Of a stretch of DNA of 60,908 bases, positions 44,677 through 55,458 are shown one piece after another. Positions within the stretch are counted from its first letter, which is position 1; each line of letters starts with the position of its first letter. A program made the translations under genes and the position numbers. The notes beneath the pieces were generated by a model. It made no database searches and was not told the origin of the DNA. It saw only the letters and a list, made by a program, of their open reading frames with translations. Location of the stretch: positions 366,092 to 426,999 of the forward strand of contig MU278373.1 in assembly GCA_022385755.1 (NCBI GenBank). Reading direction: 5' to 3'. Source of the DNA: Trametopsis cervina. Lineage: Eukaryota > Basidiomycota > Agaricomycetes > Polyporales > Irpicaceae.

Positions 44677-47600
44677 ATGCATGACATCTGCCGGTATGTC
44701 AACACATCTCTTCCACTACGTAGATGCTCACGCTGGGTCAATACTCGGTCAACCTTAGATGGGGCTGAGAATTGGAGCGACAACATTGACCTTCAGCCCG
44801 GGCGTAATCCCAACTCTAGTCGTTCCCTGCATCGGAATATGCCTTTGTCGACAGACAAGACAAATACGGTAGTTCTCCACCAGTGGGCTGAAGCTCGCCC
44901 ATCCACTCCCTCAAAGCGACATCAAACAGAAACAGACAACTGGGACGACGACTTCCAGGACGCACCAGAGTCACCAGTACGACATCGTCCCAATGACAGT
45001 TCCCCTAAGTCGCGCCGCTCAAAGCCTCGCCAGGCTGCACTTGAGGCGGAACCAGAGAATTGGGATGACGACTTTGAGGAAGACAACCACGCCCCCCCTT
45101 CAACGCAAAAGAGTATGGCATGGGAATCGTCGGATGAGGAGGAGGAATTTGGTTTTGCAGACAGAGAAGAGGACAGGACAGTGACATCGAGATCGCGTCG
45201 TGGTATGTTCTCGACCATCTCACCCGATGAAAGTCCTCCCCCTCCCGTGCCACCGATTCCATCCGCGTTCATGAACGGCAGCCATGATCCTTCGCCATTT
45301 CCGCGTTCTCCGACAGCCTCCGTATTTTCGGTGCCGGTGTCAGGCAGGGACTCGGTTGCGGCATATTCATCCACTGCTCACCTTGCGTTGCGGCCCACTC
45401 AGTCCGGAAGCTCGCTTGGGATGCTGCCACCTAGCCCTCCTATTCACCAGGCGCGAGATCGGAGAAGATTGCGCAAGAAGTCGCGTCCCGCGAACGTGGA
45501 ACCTAACGTTTACGAGCTCCAGGACATTCCACCTCTGCGTCCTAAGACCCCCGAGCAACGACCTCTTCCCGAGACATTCACCTCCCTTGACGATCCTCTT
45601 CCGCAGGAAATCTTGTCAAGTGCAGGCAAGTCATCTCTTGTATCGCGTATAGGGTCAGTGGGCAGAAAATGGGGCGCGACGCGTAAGAAGCGAGCCAGTA
45701 CTGGTCCGGACGAGCTGCTTCCGCTCGGCCAAAAGGTGCAACACTATTCTCGCCCACAGTCAATGGCGATCACGCCTTCGCCTCCAGTATCGAATGGAGG
45801 GGGTTGGTTTTTTCGTCATGGTGGCGTCGCCGAAGCGGCGGGGTCAGGGTCGCCACCGCATCAAGCATCGTTGGCCCCGCCGCTCAAGCATGAGAAAAGT
45901 GTCGATAGACTACTCGCTTTGGTTGGCTTTGAGTCTACCGATACCCCCACAAGAAAGACTCAACAGATTCGGCACGCGCTCCCCGCCGATCTAACGAGTT
46001 CAGACCATGATGGCTCTCCCAGACGACCTACCTCTATGCAGTTCTCCTCTTCCAGCCGGTCATCGTCGAGGCCCAGAGGCCAGCGCCATACTAGCTATGG
46101 TCAGACATCTGGTCGGCGCACACCAAGTAGCCGATCTTCTTCTGTGGCGCGATCTGCTTCAGCAAGCATAGACGATGTCAGCACGAGCAGACTGCACCGT
46201 GCTGCCATGCAAAGAGTGCACGACGACAACATCAAGACACCTAGAAAAGGGAGAAAGAGCACAGAGCGGGATGTCGGAGATACAAGTTTTATGCGTAGTA
46301 TGCGCCGACTCAGTTTGCGGGGCTCTCAAAAGCATCCGCAGAGTACTCCTGCAGGCTCCGACACCAATGATCCCGTACGACCGAGTACTTCGACAACAGC
46401 GACCGCAGTGCCAATGCTTCCTCCGGATTTTAGCGATGATACCACTCCGCGCCCGCCCTCTCGCGTTCTTGGTCGTGCGTCGATGGATAAATCACTGCTC
46501 CCACCGATAGAACTGCAACCGCCGTCCCCTCCACGACAGCTATCTGGTCTCGCTCTTTCTCAATCCGAACCCAGTCCGGGACCTACAGGGATAGATGTGT
46601 TACTCGCTCCGCTCACGTCGTCGGCTTCTGCACCCAATGCCTCTATACAATCTACGTTAACTAAACTTCCCGCCTCTCCTCCACAGTCGGCCTCCTTAGG
46701 TCGTTCCACACATCCACCCAAGGACAAGGAAGACGCGAATGGAGTCCCTCGAAGGAATTCGCTCGGTGATCTCAAAATACCAGCTAGAATTAGCCAAGCG
46801 CAAATTGGGCTGCGTCGTGATCTTGTCATGGTTCGTGACTTCGCAGTCAGCGTGGAACGTAAGTCTTCTAAGCTGCAGATGAGTCTAATGATTGCTGACT
46901 GTGTGTAATAGAACTCAAAGGTCTCAGAATCACATATGACTCTCTACTACTTGAAATGCAAGCGTTACTGCTTCGAAGCGTTCCCTCGGATGAAATGAAA
47001 CCCCGTGCCGTATCCCCTTCTCTGTTTGGTCTTCCACGTCCTGGGAGGGCGCGTTCCAGCACTAATCCTCAGACATCCTCGAATCGCAATGCAGCAGAGA
47101 TGCACAGGCAGCTGGCTACAACGTACCGTACGATCGAGGCCAAATATGCTTTGTCATGGGAATGCGCAGAGCTATTGGTCGAACTGGGTGGCGGACCAAC
47201 TGCTAGTCAGCCCAGTGTATCCTCTATCCATACGCTAGAGCAATCGACATCGACTATAACCCAGTCGGCTTCCTTGTACCCCGACATGCGGAAGAGCCGA
47301 GAACGAGCTGTAACTCTCGCAGGGGATGAATCGAAACCTCAAATACCCATGGTGGCTTCTGCACCAAGTACGTCAGGCGTAACATGGCGAGCCTCAACAG
47401 GCAGACACGATCTCAGCCAGCGTCAACTCCTACTCCTTCGAGATATGTTGAATCAAGCTGATTCTTCCTTACCTACGCTGATAGATACCCGTATCTCCGA
47501 GGAGGCTATCAACCGGCAGTGGCGATGGGGGGACGCGATGAGCAGTACGATGACCTTACCCAGCGAGGAATCGTCGCAGCACGATCTCAATACGACGGCG

Positions 47601-48761
47601 GTAGATGCCCAAACACCTTTGAAGAAGCGGAAGAGTACAAGGTTGGGTATGCGCGGGCTGCGGGATATGCTAAAATCTTTGAGGAAGTCATACACACAAA
47701 CCTACGGCCATCCACCGTTACCTACACAGCCGGCTCTGCCATCAGACATCTCGTCCTCGTCGAATTCTGTGGCTGTTACCGCCGAGTCTTCTTCGAATCT
47801 TCCAAAGGAGCGGACTCAGTCGGTGCAGCGAAGGCGAGCCAAAACCAGCGCTGGGCCCGAGTCTATCAGATCTCTCCGTGACACACACCCCAACTCTCCC
47901 TATGTGACATCCGCCTCTGCTGCGCATCGCTCTTCACCGCGTCGCCCTTCGCTAGCGTCGATATTTCGTTTAGGGCAGAAAAGTGCGAAGTCGGTAGCCT
48001 CAAAGTCAAGCACTCATGCTGCTTCTACACGCGAGCTCTCTGCCGAGGAGGTGGATAAGACGGGTTCGAGCAGTTCCTGTTACGTCAGTTCTGTGGCTCA
48101 CACTGAAGAAGAGGACTGGGACAAGGTCGAGTCTTCGTCAGAGGTTGACGTGATGGCACACATCTCTCTGTCATTGGCGACCGTTCGTGGGCCGCAGAGC
48201 CGGTCTCCATACGCGACATACGGGCTGCCGCAGGTTCCTACAACCCCAGGCAGAGTTCCACCGAATCCCAATGCGAGTCGATCCTCAATCTGGGAGTCAT
48301 CCGGTCAAGCGGTTTCCCGCCCAATGCAGTCCCCTTCCAGCGGGAATGTCTCACAGTCTTACTCCCGCTCTACTAAGCTCTCGGACGTGAAGGAGATAGT
48401 GGAGAAAGACGGTCACGATGCACAACAACCCCATCATCGCAGGTCGTTGTCCAAGGGCAAAAAGCGTGCGTCCGGAGCCCCCAGCCCGACGGCCAAGAGA
48501 CCGATGTCAAGAGGTGGGAGAAAGAGCGTTGGCACCGGGTCCTTGCGCTCCCAGCTGCCGTCAAGTCCCAGCCACAGCCACCTCCCCGACTTCGATAATC
48601 CCGCGTTTAGCGAGAGCCCGCTCTCGCTGGCCATGACTCCGGAGAACATCCGGCCGCTCTTGGACAACGCGAGGGAAGTCCATGCGCGGTGTACCGAGTG
48701 CATTGCCGAATTGAAGCAACTTCTGTTTACCGGGGCCAATATCTCTACAGTCCTTAGCTAG
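44677..48761 (+). CDS. Large disordered protein with acidic-Trp motifs (possible Byr4/SIN regulator)
   Basis: Two exons (44677-46858 and 46912-48761; GTAAGT...TAATAG intron, phase 1) encode about 1343 aa, or 1289 aa from the ATG at 44839. The N-terminus carries three motifs: AENWSDNIDL, DNWDDDFQD and ENWDDDFEED. A very long Ser/Pro/Arg-rich disordered middle follows, then a short helical block around the splice junction (LRRDLVMVRDFAVSVEQLKG, ITYDSLLLEMQALLL), and a helical C-terminal end (LDNAREVHARCTECIAELKQ). Acidic-Trp WDDDF-type motifs recall fungal septation-initiation/mitotic-exit regulators (Byr4/Bfa1- or Cdc11-like), but this is recollection of style, not a match I can prove. The more upstream motif argues for a start before 44839. 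Confidence 0.65.
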
Positions 48762-49429
48762 CCTGAGGACGTTCGCCATCCCTCCATTTGGTTTCTTTAA
48801 TTATTGTGTGCAACCTTATTTCTGTCGTTTATCTGCCTTGGGCATTTTTTTTGCTATCCACACGAGTTTTCACTGTCTACATCGCGCGCATCATTACCAC
48901 ATCTGCTCTCGACCATAATGTTATCGACGTCTTGTTCATGTTTACAAATCTTAACGCTGTTCACGCTTCTAGACCTTCTGTTATGTACAATCATGCACTT
49001 TACGCTAAATAATGAGTAACTTGACAGTTTTGGACGATTGACCCACAAGGTTTTCCAAGATGGTCGTGAACTTGACCGGCAGATGGAGTCAACAGACCCA
49101 ATGAGTGCTCATCCGAGGCCGTGTCAAGGCTCATCGGATCGCTCAGTTGCAATGACAGGCAGTGGCGAGTATGGTAGACAGGGACTGTCTATTGCAGCAT
49201 CCTCGTCTACTCTATGTGAACAGCATAATATCGGAAAGCAATCAAGAAAACACTATTACAAAAGAGGGATTCAAGAGTGAGACAGTCCTTTTCATGGGCT
49301 GAGTAAAGAGTGGGATTAACATATTGCGTTCCGAAGCAGGTAAGTAAGTTAAGTAGATCGTAGATGGTCATGAATGAGCATGAAAACGAGTACCAAGATC
49401 AAGCCGCGACACCAGCCGCACTACATTGT
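48762..49429. other. Convergent intergenic region
   Basis: 3' flanks of two convergent genes. I see nothing coding. Confidence 0.5.
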
Positions 49430-50950
49430 TCAATCCCTTATAGAGTCGTAACTCGGCGGGATCTCCCTCGGAGGCGACGCTGAACCCTCTGCGGGTACAC
49501 GCCCACCATCGGTATGCTGCACCACATCCCCCTCCTCATCGTCGAGCCTATTGTGCACCCTCAGACCTCGCGCCTCCATCTCCTTCTGACTCGGCAGCGT
49601 CCCGGTCGTCCCTGAAGTCGGCAAAGAAGGTCCTGGGCTCGGTTGCCGCCAGTCTCCGTACATTCCACCGACGCTGACACGGTGCGGACTAGTCGTCCCC
49701 GTTCGCGCGCCGTCTGACATCCCTGCATCAGACCCAACTTCATAGAGCGCTTCGTGAGGCTGATTGCCTCTACCGGCACCCCCAGACGACGACGATCCGC
49801 CGTACTGCGAGGGTTGTGAATACGCCGAAGGTACACTGGTCGGCGGTCCATGTCTGCTATTTTCTGCCCCTGCTGCCAACAATCCTCCCGCACCTGCACC
49901 TGCCAAACCCGCACCTGCACCTGCCAAACCCGCACCAAGCAGATGGCCACTGCTGCCATGCTGTGACATCTCAGGCGCGTAGTTGTATGGCGTAACTTGC
50001 GGTGCTGCTTCTCCACCGGCGGCGAGATCGACCGGCCCTCCATGCCTGCCTCCAGTGACTCTATCCGGATCGAAATCACCGTCAAACTCGTCTTTTCGCC
50101 TCTTGTGTCGCCGCACGCAGAAGAAAGCGAGCAGCGCTAGTGCAAGGAGTCCTACGAGGCCACCGACAACGCCACCTACAATGGGCCCGGTATGCGATGG
50201 GCTCTTACTGGCGAGTGAGTTCGGATCGGATGGGTTGGGTAAATTGGACGGCGGAAGAATTATAGTGACTTGCTGAACAGACGTGACCGTTTGCCCGGCC
50301 GAGTTGGTTGTACTATCACACAAGGACATCAGTACATTGACATCATACACGTGAGAGGTGACATAAGACTTACAGGAATGTGCTTTCGCTTGTCGACGTG
50401 CTGGACTGCAAAGGCGAGAAAGAAGAAGAGGAACCAAGCCCTGAGCCGCTGCTTGAACCTGGAGGGACATTTGAATCACTTGGAGGCGCGCCTGATCCGG
50501 AATCGGACGGGGTAGGCGATGAAGAGTCAGATAAAGGTGAGGAAGGCGATGTGGGAGGTGATGTGGGAGGCGGCGTCGGCGGAACAGATGTTGGCGGGGG
50601 AGACGATGGAGGTGGTGATGTAGGAGGCGGTGACGTAGGAGGTGTCGACGTTGGGGGGGCAGATGCAGGAGGGGATGACCCTGCAGGATCTGTGAGAGGT
50701 ACGGGCAGACAGTCAGCGTCTGTTCATTCGCGCAGTAGGGAAAGAAGAAAAGAGAAAATGAATAGTAAAAGCTCGTACTCGAGGCGCCGCCACTAAGGGT
50801 GTCTGAGACGGCGGATGAGGAAGAAGAGGTCGAGGATGAGGGAGAGGAGGGAGACGAGATTAGAGTCTGAGACGTACTTGAACCCGTCTCGCTGGGGCCT
50901 TCAATCGAGTTCGACGGGGGCGAACCCGGCGAGGTCGAGTTGGTGGACAT
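49430..50950 (-). CDS. Ser/Thr/Pro-rich single-pass membrane protein (Mid2/SKG6-like layout)
   Basis: Three exons (50779-50950, 50374-50689, 49430-50312) give 456 aa. The N-terminal half is almost entirely Ser, Thr, Pro and Gly (a probable O-glycosylated ectodomain), including tandem PPTS/PPPTS units. A glycine-rich transmembrane helix follows (GPIVGGVVGGLVGLLALALL) with a basic stop-transfer RRHKRRK, then a cytosolic tail with an (AGAGLAG)n repeat and a C-terminal PPSY (PPxY) motif in PREIPPSYDSI. The layout resembles fungal cell-wall sensor-like proteins. No N-terminal signal peptide is evident, so either a first exon is missing or insertion relies on the internal helix. Function is inferred from architecture only. 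Confidence 0.75.
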   Translation of the reverse strand: MSTNSTSPGSPPSNSIEGPSETGSSTSQTLISSPSSPSSSTSSSSSAVSDTLSGGASSTSFYYSFSLFFFPYCANEQTLTVCPYLSQILQGHPLLHLPPQRRHLLRHRLLHHHLHRLPRQHLFRRRRLPHHLPHRLPHLYLTLHRLPRPIPDQARLQVIQMSLQVQAAAQGLVPLLLSRLCSPARRQAKAHSCKSYVTSHVYDVNVLMSLCDSTTNSAGQTVTSVQQVTIILPPSNLPNPSDPNSLASKSPSHTGPIVGGVVGGLVGLLALALLAFFCVRRHKRRKDEFDGDFDPDRVTGGRHGGPVDLAAGGEAAPQVTPYNYAPEMSQHGSSGHLLGAGLAGAGAGLAGAGAGGLLAAGAENSRHGPPTSVPSAYSQPSQYGGSSSSGGAGRGNQPHEALYEVGSDAGMSDGARTGTTSPHRVSVGGMYGDWRQPSPGPSLPTSGTTGTLPSQKEMEARGLRVHNRLDDEEGDVVQHTDGGRVPAEGSASPPREIPPSYDSIRD

Positions 50951-51741
50951 GGTTGTTTACGAAAGAGAAAGCAGAGCCACAGCAAACGGTGAGAGAGCGA
51001 TGAGCGAACAGTGAGATAGGAGGGCAAATTGAGAATAGTGGAGATCGGAGCGTGGGTGACGCCTCTAAAACGCGTGTGCGCGGAGGAGATTGGAAAAACA
51101 AGGCCTTCACGTCCTCAACCTGCACAACCCGCTGGCCTTCAGCAATAACCGACACAAGCGAGAGGTGTGTGTGACAACGTTGTCGGTGAAAAGAGAAAAG
51201 GAAGAAGAATGCGGGGGAGAAAGCGAGCAGCAGCGAGAACTGGCAGCGCTCCGCAGGACCGGGCACACCTCACCGGCCGTTGCGGCAGGGATTGGCTATT
51301 GCCGACTCGCAAGAGAAGTGAACGGAGCACTTACCGGAAGCCTGCCGTGCTCTATGTTTTACCATTCCTATGGGGTATAGCGAAGAAAGGCGGAAAGGCG
51401 GCGAGGAAGGGGTAGCAAACAGAGACAGCGACAGAGCAGAGAGACAATGGCAGAAGGACGGAGAACGCGCTGTCTCACGAGCGCACGTGATGAATTGATT
51501 AACTGGCATTCTCTGATATTCAGGATGAAGCTTCGCGCGTAACGCCTACTGTGAAACTGCCGTATATCCACAAATGCAGGTTCACGGGTCAGTTGTAGCC
51601 AGTGAGGCGGGCAAGTGGCTCGGTATGACTCGAAAACATAGATTTCGGGGCGATATACACAGACATAACAAGAGGCAAAATGCACGACAGCGACAGACAA
51701 TGGTACTTTTGCGAAACACGACGCCATGCGCGACACTACGC
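50951..51741. other. Promoter of the membrane protein and PCNA 3' flank
   Basis: Purine/pyrimidine-skewed DNA without supported genes. Confidence 0.5.
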
Positions 51742-53290
51742 TCACTCATCTCCAATCTTGGGTGCGAGGTAGTATCGGATGTGGCCCTGTCCGAACTCAT
51801 AGGACACCTAGGGCGGCGAATATGATCAGCATCACAAAGAGGAATGCCACGCGAATGCACATACCAACAGCGGCACATCGTTGCTCATCATCAGCTGAAC
51901 GACATTGCTCAGGCTCCCGCTCTTCGAGAAATTGACAAGATACTTGAGCGAGAATGTGAGGTTCACATGAGAATTGAGCTCGATTCGAACAGCATTCTCG
52001 GGCAGGTCATCATCGTCATCATCGTCATTGTCCGCGCTCTTCTTCGACTTACGCTTCTGAGACGCTTTCTTTGCTTTCTTCGCGGGTTTGTCGCTCGACT
52101 ACACGCGGATGTCAGCTTTGAGATGAGCAGTCAAAGCCGAGACGCATACCTTTCCAGATCGCTTTCTCTTCTTCCCATCGGCTTCTTCGTCGTCATCCAC
52201 CTCATCTTCACCATCCTCTTCGGCGTCTTCGGCCTTGAACTCGCCCTCATCATCATCCTCCATGTCGACGTCTTCGTCTTTCTTCTCCTTCTTGACTTTC
52301 TTGGCTTTCTTCTTCTTTCCCTCATCCTCCTCATCCTCGTCTGCCTCTTCATCGACCTCTTCCTCCTCCTCCCCCTCTCCATCCTCTTTCTTTTCTTTTT
52401 TGATCTTTGTGGACCCGCCGCTGTTGGCGTCCGTAGCCTTCAGAAGAACAGACCCATTCGCGGCCTCACCCTCGCTGGCAAATCGAACGCCCTCTTTGGA
52501 AACTTCGATGCGTACGGACTCACCGAGCAAGCTGAGGTCTCGCACAATCCGTCCGAACTCGGACGATGGCATTGTCACCCGTGCGTCATACTCAGTGTCC
52601 GGTATCCCCAGTGTATCGGTATCAATGTCCATGAGTTTCAGCTCATACTCGGCTATGCGGTCGGTACCTGTTTGGTAGATGAAGATTTAAGTTGCGCACG
52701 CCACATGGACTGTGAACAGTAGCAATACGCACTGCGTGCCTCGTAGACGAAGTTTAGAACGTCTCCATCGTCGCTAGCCTTGAGCGTGCAAGTATCGTCA
52801 TCTTTGGCGCACTTCAGGACCTTTGTGAGCGAGGTCAAGTTCACGCCAAGTGGCATGGGCCGATCGCATCTGCGCCATACGATTTCAGAGACGTTGAACA
52901 CAGACGTGTGGTATTCAAGGTCGGAAGAGGCGCACCTATACTTTTTGAACCCCGTTGATTCCAACTTAACGGCGACGAGGGCGACGTGAGAGTTGTCCAT
53001 CGCTTGCAACGTCTGCACAAGGGCTTAAGAGAAGGCGCGTATACGATAGGAAAATACGCACGATTCCTTCCTCGTTGCACTCGAAGTTCGCATCCGCAAC
53101 AAGCTCCTTTATAGCTAGACGCGTCCGGAATTGTCAACTAGGGCTCCCCCACAACTAAGAGCCATGAAAGGATGGACGACGTGTCGAAGCACACGCGTGA
53201 AAGGGAGAGGGTACGCGTCATAGGAAAGCAGAGCTTACCGTCTAACAGCCGCTTCAAGATAGCGGCCTCAGAAAGCTTAGCTTCGAGCAT
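51742..53290 (-). CDS. PCNA: Proliferating cell nuclear antigen (PCNA) with a long charged insertion
   Basis: Six exons (53239-53290, 53062-53114, 52733-53012, 52150-52667, 51865-52098, 51742-51807) encode 400 aa against about 260 for ordinary PCNA. The trimeric clamp holds DNA polymerases and repair factors on DNA in the nucleus. Family sequence is clear: [100 protein letters not shown] and the C-terminal [12 protein letters not shown]. About 125 residues (208-334) of Glu/Asp-rich and Lys-rich sequence with NLS-like KKRKR and KRKSKK are inserted in the loop before [13 protein letters not shown]. The insertion spans an intron (52099-52149) in frame. The core folds on both sides look complete. 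Confidence 0.95.
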
Positions 53291-54135
53291 AGTGGTCAAG
53301 GATAAGGTGTGGAGCACGGCGCGAGGGAGGAAGTGAAAGAGTGAAAGAGAGGCGCGTTACGCATAGAACGCGTCTGTCACGCGTTAATATTCCCGCGTGA
53401 CTGGGTGCTTACCCGTAAGCGTTTTAGAGTTCTAGAGATAGATTTGAGCGAGCGGGGAATTAATCCTCATTAGAATGAACAGGAGGAGGATACCAATGTA
53501 AATAAGCACGTAGAGATTACATACCATTGAAACACACGATAAACCGAACACGGTGATGAGTCGTCGTTGCAGCGGTTTAGCATACTTTCCCACGATGATT
53601 TATTCCGCCAACTCCCAGCACGCTCGTCCACGTTAAATCACAATTTTGTTTTTTTGCTGATGTTGCTAGCGATGAGGACGAGGCAGAACACCATGTAAAC
53701 GGGTCCAGCTTCTCCTCGAGCAGGTACGGTAGGTACGGTACGAGGGCGCAGAGTGTTCAGATGTGTGTGTGGTGCCGTTGCGTTTACCGAACAGGCAGCG
53801 GATGGTATGTTCGCGCCGCTGCTACAAGGTAACACATACAATGACGGTGAGTACAAATCAACCATGTCTGTACGTGCCTGTCTGACAACCCGACCACAAG
53901 CCCCTCTATTACTGCGGACACTTCGTCCCACGCTGCCTGCATTCTCCATCCTCCCTGCCAAGGACCATGACTGCGAGTTCGTCCGTGTCGTTGCCATCCA
54001 TCTCGGAGGGGGCTTCTCTGGGCTCACCCGCTGAAGGCGAGTAGCCATCTCATCTGTGGAAGGTTGGTGTCTCCTTTCAAATCGCTGTCCCATTCGGAAC
54101 TACGGTCACTCAGCTATGTAGCGACTACACACTCG
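53291..54135. other. PCNA promoter and unresolved DNA
   Basis: The first ~300 bp is the PCNA upstream region. On the minus strand 53638-54093 is open and ends with a hydrophobic stretch followed by lysines (YMVFCLVLIASNISKKTKL), which may be the tail of a small membrane protein. I could not settle a splice model, and the plus strand is open too. I make no gene call. Confidence 0.4.
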
Positions 54136-54391
54136 CTAGAGGACATTCACGGTATCCAAGGATCTGAAGTCGAACGCTTCAAATTCATCTCCCAGTGCCG
54201 ACCAAATGCGAGGTAAGCAGACGATGTGGTTGACGATGTAGCCTTCGAAGACACGGCCGAGGAGGATTCGGAGGTTGCGGCTTTCCACGGCGCAAAGCCT
54301 CCAGATAGCACGCCCTCTGAAGTCGAAACATGTCGAAGAAATCTTGGGTGTTCTCGAGGCTGAGTACCGTGAGCTCGAAGATAGACTTACT
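54136..54391 (-). CDS. Possible terminal exons of an unrecognised gene
   Basis: The exon 54136-54316 reads about 60 codons of protein-like sequence (AIWRLCAVESRNLRILLGRV, then EGYIVNHIVCLPRIWSALGD) and ends in TAG. It is preceded by a well-formed intron, GTAAGT (54385-54390) to TTCAG, 54317-54390. The upstream exon, left of 54391 on the minus strand, would end in phase 2, but its start is not evident. No family is recognised. Confidence 0.35.
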
Positions 54392-55118
54392 GCAAATTGT
54401 GGGACTGTAGGAATATTGAAGACGGTGGTACGCTATGCCTATGTGAGGTGAGTATGAATACATCGTGACTTGAGCGCAACGAAATCGCGATCGTGTACGT
54501 AGGCTATGTAGAGATATATGACGCGTCCAGTAGGAGAAAAGAATGCAAGAGTGACACACGGACTTCATCGATGTAGGAGGGTGCATACTCGAAACATGCT
54601 CTCTGGACCACTTGAGTGGCTTTACTGCTTGTTCTGTGGCCGCACGCCGCTGTCGATTTCTCGCTCCGCGACAAAAGGAGTCGGACTCGTCAAATAATGG
54701 CATTTCTCATGGTCTAAGTACATCGACTACCCTATAAACCGCGCCGGAAGGGGCCGCAAACGCACAGCAGCCCCTTCGTGCTGAACGCCATCCGCAAAGA
54801 CGCGGGCAGCACACATACATAAATACCAATGCAAGCCTGAAATATGTATCAGGCAGCTCACGTCCATCTCGCTGTCATTGATGAGTGCTGGAGCAAGACG
54901 TCGCACGGTTGCACAGAGATTTACACGGGCATCGTCTGCGCTGTGAAGACACAAGGACGATTCGGGGGAGGGCAGGGCATACTGAATCCGGATTGCAGTG
55001 CGGCAACGTAGGCGTGAGTTCGCAACTTTCGACGTCTAGGAAAACAGCTCTTGTGCGCCGTGTGCGCGACAGTACCCATGTACGACGTACAGCAGCGCGG
55101 ACTGCATGTTGGTATTGT

Positions 55119-55127
55119 CTTGGTACA
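55119..55127. repeat. Left 9-bp target site duplication
   Basis: CTTGGTACA directly left of the Mutator-like element, identical to 59106-59114. Confidence 0.9.
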
Positions 55128-55437
55128 ACTTGACGTTAATGAGCCAACGGATCGTCCATGCCTTTCAAACTCCGACCGATGGCATCATCGCGCCTCACTG
55201 CCAAACACGGTAGGTGACCGCCGCTACCACTTGCGATGTGGCGGAGGCGCGGGCGTCTAAACATCGACACCGCAGATTCAATTAGCAAACTACTTTCCCA
55301 TGTGAAAGTAGACACAATTTTAATATATTCTGGTAGCCTACATACTGTACTACGCCAGAAAACTGTTAGATCACATGAATTTGCTAGATTTGTATGTGAA
55401 GGGGTGTTTTCGCTGTTTCGACTCGATGGGCGCCTAC
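55128..55437 (+). repeat. Left terminal inverted repeat of the MULE
   Basis: 310 bp, matching the reverse complement of 58797-59105 with few differences: AA versus GG in the CCTTTCNNACTCC context, and one extra T near 55391. Confidence 0.92.
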
Positions 55438-55458
55438 ATGTCGAAGCGCGGCCTTCAG

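Noticed and set aside
46175..46510. 111-aa frame within the large disordered gene
   Set aside because: It lies fully inside a long coding exon in another frame and is Cys/Arg-rich shadow sequence.
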